From positions 1 through 11,828 of the forward strand of contig CAJXDR010000059.1 of NCBI GenBank assembly GCA_913052345.1: a stretch of 11,828 nucleotides of DNA, given 5' to 3'. Made by a program: the position numbers and the translations under genes. Under the pieces are notes generated by a model. The model saw nothing but the letters and a program-made list of their open reading frames with translations. It did not search any database and was not told the origin of the DNA. Positions within the stretch are counted from its first letter, which is position 1. Each line of letters starts with the position of its first letter. This document shows positions 1 to 6,103 of the stretch, piece by piece. The stretch comes from UBA4421 sp002470275 (GTDB taxonomy: Bacteria; Pseudomonadota; Gammaproteobacteria; Pseudomonadales; Azotimanducaceae).

Positions 1-47
1 AGGGTTGGGCCTCAACCCCTCTGAGACCAGCCTAACGCACTATTCCG

Positions 48-404
48 TTGGCCTCAGGCAGCGTACCTGCTTTAATCGTGATCTCTTTCGGTACCGGAAC
101 ACGCCCCTGCATGCAAAAAGGCTGCGTTTTGAAATACTTGGTGCGGGGCGTGAGCGCCAATCGCGACGCCCAACGGGCCCTGGATCTTGAACTGCGTGAC
201 ATGCTGCCCAGCATCGACGCGCTGACCATCCTGCCCGTCGTCGAGGGCTTCTCGGTGGAGCTTGAGGTCAACTCAATCAGCCCCTTTAACAGCGTCAGCT
301 TCGAACCCTATGTCGCCGAACATGTCTTGCAGGAAGCCGTCTCCCTGCGGTGCGACACCACGTCAAGCACCCAAATACAGCTGATCAAGGGTCTATTTTA
401 TTGA
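48..404 (+). CDS. Coding remnant or short hypothetical protein with a P450-like FxxGxRxC loop
   Basis: I do not recognise this gene with certainty. The frame has clearly coding-like codon use (third positions rich in G and C) from about base 48 to about 350, and it ends 2 bases before the stop of the convergent transporter gene. Near its N-terminus is SFGTGTRPC (residues 13-21), which fits the F-x-x-G-x-R-x-C pattern of the cytochrome P450 heme-thiolate loop. The Gly that normally follows two residues after the Cys (C-x-G) is Gln here, and 97 residues follow the Cys, more than the usual bacterial P450 tail. An in-frame TAA lies at 33-35, and the only starts are a TTG at 48 and an ATG at 111, neither with a good ribosome-binding site. 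It may therefore be the 3' end of a gene broken by a frameshift, or an independent small gene. The upstream part is outside the window. Function unassigned. Confidence 0.4.
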   Translation: MASGSVPALIVISFGTGTRPCMQKGCVLKYLVRGVSANRDAQRALDLELRDMLPSIDALTILPVVEGFSVELEVNSISPFNSVSFEPYVAEHVLQEAVSLRCDTTSSTQIQLIKGLFY

Positions 405-406
405 CC

Positions 407-1651
407 TCAGGAGAGGGGAGGTCGGTAGGCGGCAATCGTCAGCGCCGCCAAAAAATAGATGCCGAGAAAAATCTGGAAGGCCAGGGTATAGGCCCCGGTT
501 ACATCGAATATCCAGCCGGCAAAGGGCACGCCGAGAATCTGGACGGGGAACATGGCCGGCCGCATTAACCCCAGCACGGATCCAAAACGTTCTCGACCAA
601 ACGTCTTCCCCACAATCGTGCCCTGAGTAGGAACCACCCCGCCAAGCCCATAGCCGAAGAGCGCAGCCCCTAGAACCGTCATCCAGTACCCTGAAGCCAC
701 AAACATGATCAGCTGCCCGGAAAACTGCATGGCGATGACCACCAACAATAACCGCCTCAGGGGCATACGATCCCCCAGCCAGCCAAAGGTCAATTTCCCG
801 AAAACCGCGGCCCCCGCGCACAGTGACATCACCAGCGAAGCCTGAACCAGGCTGTAGCCGCTATCGGTAAGGCGCGGAATCATATGCGTCAAGGTAGCGC
901 TCATGCAGCAGAAGAGCAGGGCAAAGGTAAGGACGATAGTCCAAAAGTTATGATTTCGTGCAACATCGCGAAGGGAGAGGCGCGGCTTCGCCGGACTGTC
1001 ATCGCCGGCAGCGGAGACCAAGGGCAGCGCACCGTCCGGCCTCAAACCCATGTCTTCCGGACGCGAAACCACGAAGCGAAAAACCAGAGGCACCACCACC
1101 AGTAGAGTAAATCCGCCGTAAAAGAGGAAGCCTGCTCGCCATCCGAAGCTGCCAATCAACTCGGCACTGATGTAGGGCATGACTACGCCAGACAGCGAAA
1201 CCCCCGCTGCGGCGATGCCGAGCGCGGTGCCACGGCGACGATCAAACCAGTTAGTCACCAGCTTACTGGTGGCCAGACTCCCCATGCTGCTGGCACCAAG
1301 GCCAATGAAGACGCCAAGCACCAGGTAAAACTGCGCCTGGGTCTGAACTTGGGAAAGCGCGAGGAACCCGGTGCCCATCAACATGGCACCGGCACCCATC
1401 ACGTTGCGCAGGGGATAGCGATCCAGGGCGCGACCGACCACGGGCGCAACAAAGGCACCCACCGCCTGAGTAATGCTCAGACCAACAGAAACTCCCAGCC
1501 GGGAGCCGCCAAAGTCAGCGGCAATGGACTTAAAAAAAACGCCATAGGAGTAGAAGAAAAATCCGACCGCCACAAAGTCAACGCAGAATGCGACCAGCAC
1601 CATTCTCCAGCCCATGAAGCGCCATGGACTCTGAGAGGAGGTCTGAAGCAC
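407..1651 (-). CDS. MFS transporter, monocarboxylate/oxalate-formate (MCT/OFA-like) type
   Basis: This is a 414-residue inner-membrane carrier of the major facilitator superfamily with about twelve hydrophobic segments. The MFS motif A (G-x-x-x-D-R) occurs twice, as expected of two homologous halves: GRALDRYPLRNV at residues 73-84 after helix 2, and GWLGDRMPLRRL at 290-301 after helix 8. The stretch at about 134-159, with NWFDRRRG followed by ALG and a Gly/Ser-rich helix, is typical of the monocarboxylate porter/OFA group. Its members import lactate, pyruvate, oxalate or similar organic acids, so a carboxylate substrate is inferred but its identity is not visible. The start is taken as GTG at 1651, without a strong ribosome-binding site; an in-frame ATG at 1615 is the alternative. 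It lies 76 bases downstream of the Ddn-like gene on the same strand and may be cotranscribed with it. It is separated from the NPN cofactor operon by that small gene and a divergent promoter region, so a hydroxy- or other monocarboxylate feeding that operon is plausible but unproven. Confidence 0.85.
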   Translation of the reverse strand: MLQTSSQSPWRFMGWRMVLVAFCVDFVAVGFFFYSYGVFFKSIAADFGGSRLGVSVGLSITQAVGAFVAPVVGRALDRYPLRNVMGAGAMLMGTGFLALSQVQTQAQFYLVLGVFIGLGASSMGSLATSKLVTNWFDRRRGTALGIAAAGVSLSGVVMPYISAELIGSFGWRAGFLFYGGFTLLVVVPLVFRFVVSRPEDMGLRPDGALPLVSAAGDDSPAKPRLSLRDVARNHNFWTIVLTFALLFCCMSATLTHMIPRLTDSGYSLVQASLVMSLCAGAAVFGKLTFGWLGDRMPLRRLLLVVIAMQFSGQLIMFVASGYWMTVLGAALFGYGLGGVVPTQGTIVGKTFGRERFGSVLGLMRPAMFPVQILGVPFAGWIFDVTGAYTLAFQIFLGIYFLAALTIAAYRPPLS

Positions 1652-1727
1652 TGTTATCGCTCGATTAGGAGGCCAAGCATGTTATCACGAGGGCGCTAGG
1701 ATTTGGCTGCAGGCTGCGTCTTGACCA

Positions 1728-2162
1728 CTAGACCGGCTCAGCCAAAAACACCGGTATTGTTCGCTCGGTCTTCGCTTTGTAGTCTGCGTAGGGTGCAAAA
1801 ACCGCCAACCCCGCTTGCCATAACGCCTCCCGCTCCACGGGCTCCGTCACTTCTCGAACGCGCATTGTATATCGCTCGGTCGCATCACGAATTTTCACCT
1901 CTGGATGCGCTCTTAGGTTATGGACCCAAACTGGATCCTTAGGCTGCCCACCCATGGAGCCGATCAGCACATAGGCCTCGCCCACCTTTACCCGGATCAA
2001 CGGAATTTTACGGATAGCGCCGGTTCTATTACCTCGGTGTATCACCAAAACGCAGGGGATACCGGTATCCAAAAGCGTGGTGCCGCGCGTGCCGCCGCTG
2101 CTTTCATACTCTTCAACCTGCCGTCGCACCCAGCCAATGCTTGGGGGAATATAGCCAGCCAT
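1728..2162 (-). CDS. Ddn/DUF385-family protein (deazaflavin-dependent nitroreductase fold)
   Basis: This 144-residue protein matches the family of mycobacterial Ddn, which has a small split-barrel fold and uses F420 in actinobacteria. Visible family features in order are HRGNRTGAIRKIPL at residues 42-55 (the G-R-x-T-G-x-x-R-x-x-P-L pattern), YVLIGSMGG at 64-72 and DPVWVHNLRAHPEV at 76-89 (the P-x-W-x-x-N-L-x-A-x-P pattern). No signal peptide or membrane helix is seen. The start is well supported: GGGAGGG lies 6 bases upstream of the ATG at 2162. The product would be an oxidoreductase or cofactor-binding protein; the substrate cannot be read from sequence. Whether this organism makes F420 is unknown. 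Most gammaproteobacteria do not, so a different flavin or heme is possible. The gene is first in a leftward pair with the MFS carrier and is divergent from the CoA-transferase/lar operon across a 127-base gap. Confidence 0.8.
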   Translation of the reverse strand: MAGYIPPSIGWVRRQVEEYESSGGTRGTTLLDTGIPCVLVIHRGNRTGAIRKIPLIRVKVGEAYVLIGSMGGQPKDPVWVHNLRAHPEVKIRDATERYTMRVREVTEPVEREALWQAGLAVFAPYADYKAKTERTIPVFLAEPV

Positions 2163-2215
2163 CCGATGCCCTCCCGTTCCTTAACGCGCAAGTTAACGTG
2201 AATCTGCCTTAGATA

Positions 2216-2246
2216 CGAGCCGTGCCGGGGCTTGCACCCTGGCTCG
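2216..2246. repeat. Inverted repeat in the divergent promoter region
   Basis: CGAGCC at 2216-2221 and its exact reverse complement GGCTCG at 2241-2246 are separated by 19 bases and enclose the -35 element proposed for the CoA-transferase operon. Nearby, TTAACG is repeated at 2181-2186 and 2193-2198. Such an arrangement could be an operator shared by the divergent genes, but six-base arms in GC-rich DNA may arise by chance and no regulator gene is present in the window. Confidence 0.25.
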
Positions 2247-2260
2247 GGCTTGGTTGTAAT
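2232..2260 (+). promoter_or_regulatory. Putative sigma70-type promoter of the CoA-transferase-larB-larE operon
   Basis: TTGCAC at 2232-2237 and TGTAAT at 2255-2260 are 17 bases apart, and the -10 element matches five of six consensus positions. Transcription would begin around 2267, giving a leader of about 20 bases. An AAGG ribosome-binding site at 2278-2281 is 8 bases before the ATG at 2290. This is read by eye from consensus only. Confidence 0.45.
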
Positions 2261-2289
2261 CGCGCCTTGCCCATTACAAGGTTCAACTC

Positions 2290-3519
2290 ATGTCAGCACC
2301 CCTTGAGGACATCACCGTTCTAGAAATCGACAGCTATATGGCGGCGCCCAGTGCGGGTGCCGTTTTGGCGGACATGGGGGCCCGCGTCATTAAGGTGGAA
2401 CCCCTTACCGGAGACCCCATTCGGGGCCTGAGCCGACCGCCAAAGGGCGACCGGGTTGCCAATGCCTTCAAAGACTATGACTTCCAGTTCGATGTAGACA
2501 ATCGCGGCAAGCAGTCCATCGCCATTGCTCTTGACCAACCTGAGGGCGCTGGCATCGTGCACACCCTGATCAAGCAAGCCGATATCTTCATGTGCAACCT
2601 GCTGACCGGCAGACAGGAGAAATTTGGCCTAGATCCGGAAACGCTGCACACCCTAAATCCAAAGCTGGTACACGCCACCCTAACCGGCTACGGCACCGAG
2701 GGTCCGGACGCCTGGCGACCCGGATACGATGTCACTGCGTTCTTCGGCAGATCTGGCCTTTATGACGCCATGCGCAACGGTGATGCCGGCATCGTCCCCA
2801 TGGCGCGACCGGCCCAGGGAGACCATACAACGGGCCTCGCCATGGTCGGTGCCATATTAGGGGCCCTAAGGCTGGCGGAAAAAAGCGGCAAGGGACAAGT
2901 CGTGGAAACCTCCCTATACGAAGCTGCGGTTTGGACCCAGGCCTCTGACTATGCGGTCACGGCCATGGACCACGCACCCGTGCGCCGCCGGGCACGCCAT
3001 GAGGAGATTCGGATCAGCGGCAATCGGTTCCCGTGTGGAGACGGTAATTGGATCATCTTCAACATGCTGCCGGATGCAGCCTACTGGTCACGCATCTGCA
3101 CCTGCATCGGCCGCCCGGACCTGATAGAGGACGAGCGGTTTGCGGACACCAAGGCTCGTTACCGAAACATGGCCGAGCTGGTCGATTTCTTCGACGCCAC
3201 CCTGGCAACAAAGTCTCGAGATGAATGGGGAAGACTATTTGATGAGGCGGGACTCATTTGGGGACCTGCCATGGGCCTACATGAGGTCCCCGCGGACGAA
3301 CAAGCCCAGGCCATTGGCCTATTTCCCCAAATTGAGCATCCCGACCTGGGTGAATACACCACGGTGAACATCCCCATGCGATTTAGCACCGCTGAGGTCA
3401 GGCCCCAGGGGCCGGCGCCTAAGATCGGTGAGCATACTCAGGACATTCTGACCAGCGCGGGCCTGGACCCATCTGAAATCCAGACTTTGCGAGACGCGGG
3501 CATCGTCGGTGGCAGCTGA
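2290..3519 (+). CDS. CaiB/BaiF family class III CoA-transferase
   Basis: This 409-residue cytosolic enzyme belongs to the class III CoA-transferase family (formyl-CoA transferase, CaiB, BaiF, and the related 2-methylacyl-CoA racemase). The N-terminal part has the expected LEIDSYMAAPSAGAVLADMGARVIKVEP pattern spread over residues 11-38 (A-P-x-x-x-x-x-L-A-D-x-G-A-x-V-I-K-V-E-P). The region ARPAQGDHTTG at 172-182 carries the catalytic Asp (D178) that forms the acyl anhydride with the substrate in this family. Length is normal and the frame is intact. The acyl substrate cannot be read from sequence; the family handles oxalate, carnitine, bile acids, succinate/itaconate/mesaconate and others, and also includes racemases. 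It is the first gene of an operon: its TGA at 3517-3519 lies inside larB, whose GTG start is at 3509. This overlap suggests translational coupling and a shared pathway with an NPN-dependent enzyme, for example CoA activation of a 2-hydroxyacid. Confidence 0.9.
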   Translation: MSAPLEDITVLEIDSYMAAPSAGAVLADMGARVIKVEPLTGDPIRGLSRPPKGDRVANAFKDYDFQFDVDNRGKQSIAIALDQPEGAGIVHTLIKQADIFMCNLLTGRQEKFGLDPETLHTLNPKLVHATLTGYGTEGPDAWRPGYDVTAFFGRSGLYDAMRNGDAGIVPMARPAQGDHTTGLAMVGAILGALRLAEKSGKGQVVETSLYEAAVWTQASDYAVTAMDHAPVRRRARHEEIRISGNRFPCGDGNWIIFNMLPDAAYWSRICTCIGRPDLIEDERFADTKARYRNMAELVDFFDATLATKSRDEWGRLFDEAGLIWGPAMGLHEVPADEQAQAIGLFPQIEHPDLGEYTTVNIPMRFSTAEVRPQGPAPKIGEHTQDILTSAGLDPSEIQTLRDAGIVGGS

Positions 3520-4276
3520 AGAGGGCAACGCCATAGAGGAGCGTATCCAAGAGCTCCTCAACGCCTTCAAGGCAGGCAACCTTGACCTTGCTACATCGTC
3601 AAAGGCCATGCAGGATTTGTTTCTTCAGGACCTGGGACATACGGTTCTGGATACCCACCGCGACCAGCGCAATGGTGCACCGGAGGTAATTTTCGGAGCT
3701 GGCAAGACCGCCGAACAGCTCTCCGATATCATTGCCGCCATGCGCGATCGAGGCAGCAATATCCTGGTCACGCGCCTTGCGCCAGAGACCCATGCCCAAC
3801 TATCCGGCCTGACCGCCGCAGATCACTATGATGTACAAACCCAACTTTGGTGGCACCACGCTCAGGTCCCCACCCCAACCCCAAGCCATATTGCCGTTGT
3901 CACCGCCGGCACGTCAGATTTAGCGGTGGCCGAGGAGGCCGCCCTGACGGCGGAGTTTTATGGCACCTCGGTGACACGCATTTTCGACGTTGGTGTGGCG
4001 GGTCTACATCGTCTGCTGGCCCGGATTGACGACCTGCGTTCGGCCCGCGTACTGGTGGTGGTCGCAGGCATGGAGGGCGCCCTGCCCAGCGTGGTGGGAG
4101 GGCTGGTGGATAAACCCGTTATCGCTGTCCCCACCAGCGTGGGCTATGGCGCTGCCTTCGAGGGCGTTGCCGCCCTGCTGGGCATGCTCACCAGCTGCGC
4201 GTCAGGGGTCAGCGTTGTTAATATCGATAACGGATTTGGGGCGGGCTTTTTGGCCAACCGGATCAACCGGCTTTAA
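3509..4276 (+). CDS. larB: LarB, pyridinium-3,5-biscarboxylic acid mononucleotide synthase (NPN cofactor biosynthesis)
   Basis: LarB carboxylates nicotinic acid adenine dinucleotide at C5 of the pyridine ring and hydrolyses the phosphoanhydride, giving the dicarboxylate mononucleotide precursor of the nickel-pincer nucleotide. The 255-residue protein has the full family pattern: a helical N-terminal region with THRDQRNGAPEVIFGAGKT at 49-67, then a PurE-like C-terminal domain with TAGTSDLAVAEEAA at 132-145, GMEGALPSVVGGLV at 187-200, VPTSVGYG at 207-214 and NIDNGFGAG at 238-246. Cys230 in MLTSCASG fits the catalytic cysteine that forms the transient pyridinium adduct in Lactiplantibacillus LarB. 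The start is the GTG at 3509, overlapping the upstream CoA-transferase by 11 bases; no other start lies near, since the next Met is residue 34. Automatic pipelines often call such proteins AIR carboxylase/PurE-like, but the N-terminal domain and linkage to larE argue for LarB. LarE follows after 31-37 bases. Confidence 0.92.
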   Translation: MAAEEGNAIEERIQELLNAFKAGNLDLATSSKAMQDLFLQDLGHTVLDTHRDQRNGAPEVIFGAGKTAEQLSDIIAAMRDRGSNILVTRLAPETHAQLSGLTAADHYDVQTQLWWHHAQVPTPTPSHIAVVTAGTSDLAVAEEAALTAEFYGTSVTRIFDVGVAGLHRLLARIDDLRSARVLVVVAGMEGALPSVVGGLVDKPVIAVPTSVGYGAAFEGVAALLGMLTSCASGVSVVNIDNGFGAGFLANRINRL

Positions 4277-4313
4277 CGAACGGTCCTTAGAGAGGTCCGA
4301 TTAGAGGATGGGG

Positions 4314-5156
4314 ATGGGGATGGACAAAACACTCACAGCAAAGCTCGATCGTTTGCGGGATGAAATTGCCCACTACGAGAGCGCTATTGTGGCGCTGTCT
4401 GGGGGCATCGATAGCTCCTTGGTCGCCTTCGTTGCAGGCCAGATCCTGGGTGACAGGGCGCTTGCCGTGACGTCTGGGTCTGCGAGCCTCAAGCGCAGAG
4501 ACCTCGAGCTTACTCGAAAATTAACCGCGGACTGGGGACTGGGGCACGAGGTCATTGTTACCGATGAGCTCAATAAGGCCTCATATCGCGCTAACCCCGT
4601 CAATCGATGCTTCCATTGCAAGACCTCGCTGTATGTGGCCTTGCGACAGCTTGCCAACGAACGCGGCTTCGCCACCATTCTAAACGGCACCAATGTGGAC
4701 GATCTGGGCGACCATCGTCCTGGACTCATCGCCGCAGACGACTATGAGGTGAAGTCGCCCCTGATTGCCGCCGGCATCACCAAGGCAGAGGTACGCGCGC
4801 TAGCGCGAGCATTAGGCTTAGAGAATGCAGAAAAACCCCAGGCTGCCTGCCTGTCTAGTCGCTTTCCCTATGGCACCCATATCGACCAAGCTTTGCTGGC
4901 CCAGGTGGAAGCTGCAGAAGAGGTTCTGGCTCAGATAGGCTTCAGCCAGTTTCGCGTTCGACACCATGACGACCTGGCTCGGTTGGAGGTGTTACCCGAG
5001 GAGTTCCCGCTGGCGGTCGCCAACCATGACAGGCTGGTCGAAGGCCTTCGTGCCCTGGGCTATGCCACGGTCACCCTGGATCTAAAAGGCTTTCGGTCCG
5101 GGTCGTTAAATGAGGGCCTCGCACAGATCCCCGTAGTCAACCTTCACATTCCCTGA
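4314..5156 (+). CDS. larE: LarE, ATP-dependent sacrificial/[4Fe-4S] sulfur transferase for NPN cofactor biosynthesis
   Basis: LarE adenylylates the carboxylates of the LarB product and replaces them with thiocarboxylates, giving the dithio mononucleotide into which LarC inserts nickel. The PP-loop ATP-pyrophosphatase motif SGGIDSS lies at residues 29-35. Three cysteines are placed as in most LarE proteins: Cys99 and Cys102 in RCFHCK, and Cys179 in the AACLSSRFPYG motif. The Lactiplantibacillus enzyme has only the last and sacrifices its sulfur, whereas the three-Cys Thermotoga type binds a [4Fe-4S] cluster, so this one should be of the cluster type. Length (280 residues) is normal. Three in-frame ATGs stand in tandem at 4308, 4314 and 4320. 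The AGAGG at 4303-4307 touches the first and is 6 bases from the second, so 4314 is preferred. It is the last gene of the operon; the convergent dioxygenase stop is 24 bases away and no clear terminator is seen between them. Confidence 0.93.
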   Translation: MGMDKTLTAKLDRLRDEIAHYESAIVALSGGIDSSLVAFVAGQILGDRALAVTSGSASLKRRDLELTRKLTADWGLGHEVIVTDELNKASYRANPVNRCFHCKTSLYVALRQLANERGFATILNGTNVDDLGDHRPGLIAADDYEVKSPLIAAGITKAEVRALARALGLENAEKPQAACLSSRFPYGTHIDQALLAQVEAAEEVLAQIGFSQFRVRHHDDLARLEVLPEEFPLAVANHDRLVEGLRALGYATVTLDLKGFRSGSLNEGLAQIPVVNLHIP

Positions 5157-5180
5157 GCTTGCCCGGGACGCCTCAGACCG

Positions 5181-6074
5181 TCACCCTTCGCTGGCGTCGT
5201 CCGCCCGTTGAGCGCGCATAAAGTGATGCAGCTGCCGGTCTAGGCGCGATGCGGCTGAAGTGCGGCCGGGGCGGACCCAGGGTTCCCATGGAGACGGACC
5301 CACCCCCTGAACGACGTCCCCCATGACGGTCACCCGCTGGATAATGCGCTCTCCTTCAAAATCGTTTAATACGAAATGCTGTGTGCAGCGGTTGTCCCAA
5401 ATGGCAATGGTCCCAGGCGTCCAGCGGTAGCGAACGGTAAAGCGTGGGTTCTTCACCCATGCCGTCAGATAGTCGAGCACCACCTGGCTCTCCGTTGCAT
5501 TCATCTCCACGATACGACGCGTGAAGTGCTCATTCACGTAGAGCGCCTTTCGACCCGTCTCTGGGTGTAGGCGAATAACCGGGTGAATGGCCATCTTATC
5601 GCTGCGGCCATGAGGATGCGCGTCGTGTAGTGCGGAGAGTCCCTCGCAGAGGTTTTGCATGGGTGGAGAGAGCTCAGCATAGGCTTGACCCAGACTGCTC
5701 CACATGGTGTCGCCACCTACATCAGGACAGGCCACCATATGTAGAATCGACATCAGCGACGGCTGTTCCTGAAACGTAATGTCCGTGTGCCACTCATCCG
5801 CCACACCGCCTCTCGTTGCCGCCAACTCAAAAACCTTGTCATGCTGAGTGAAGGGGTTTTTAAGATTCGGATGGCTCTCGATGGGGCCAAACTGTTGGCC
5901 CAACGCCACGTGTTGATCAATACTGATATCCTGCGCGGGAAAGAACAGCACCTGATGTTCTAACAACAGCGCCTTAATCCGGGCCACTACATCAGCGCCC
6001 GCATCGCCCAAGGCAACCCCGCGTATTTCTGCTCCCAGCGCGCCAGCCAGCCTAGTGATCTGCCAATCCGCCAT
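5181..6074 (-). CDS. TauD/TfdA family Fe(II)/2-oxoglutarate-dependent dioxygenase
   Basis: This 297-residue cytosolic enzyme would hydroxylate a small organic substrate using O2 and 2-oxoglutarate. The iron triad is visible: His96 and Asp98 in EWHTD, and His233 in TQHF. Arg243 and Arg247 follow 10 and 14 residues later, matching the 2-oxoglutarate- and substrate-binding arginines of TauD. The N-terminal pattern (GALGAEIRGVAL at 11-22, then LLLEHQVLFFP) is typical of the family. The substrate is not predictable: TauD, TfdA (2,4-D), SdpA and RdpA (phenoxypropionates) and alkylsulfatase AtsK all share these motifs. The open frame extends to an ATG at 6092, but GGAGG lies 5 bases upstream of the ATG at 6074, so that start is used. 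It follows the aldo/keto reductase gene by 29 bases on the same strand and is probably cotranscribed with it, and is convergent with larE. Confidence 0.88.
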   Translation of the reverse strand: MADWQITRLAGALGAEIRGVALGDAGADVVARIKALLLEHQVLFFPAQDISIDQHVALGQQFGPIESHPNLKNPFTQHDKVFELAATRGGVADEWHTDITFQEQPSLMSILHMVACPDVGGDTMWSSLGQAYAELSPPMQNLCEGLSALHDAHPHGRSDKMAIHPVIRLHPETGRKALYVNEHFTRRIVEMNATESQVVLDYLTAWVKNPRFTVRYRWTPGTIAIWDNRCTQHFVLNDFEGERIIQRVTVMGDVVQGVGPSPWEPWVRPGRTSAASRLDRQLHHFMRAQRADDASEG

Positions 6075-6103
6075 GCTTTCCTCCCGCATCATGAACCGGT
6101 GTG

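Noticed and set aside
393..1699. Open frames overlapping the MFS gene on both strands
   Set aside because: Low-complexity or Arg/His-rich translations typical of wrong frames; the MFS frame has twelve hydrophobic helices and both motif A copies.
3509..4276. Reading the larB product as a purine-biosynthesis PurE (N5-CAIR mutase)
   Set aside because: The PurE-like domain is only the C-terminal half. The N-terminal R-x-G-x-P-E-V-I-F-G-x-G-K-T region, the Cys in MLTSCASG and the adjacent larE identify LarB.
5157..5180. Intrinsic terminator between the convergent larE and dioxygenase genes
   Set aside because: No stem of useful length and no T-run within the 24 bases. The 11-base gap 7694-7704, with a short AACC/GGTT repeat, was likewise not convincing.
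6075..6092. Longer N-terminus for the TauD-type dioxygenase from the ATG at 6092
   Set aside because: The GGAGG ribosome-binding site lies between this ATG and the one at 6074, and the added residues have no family likeness.
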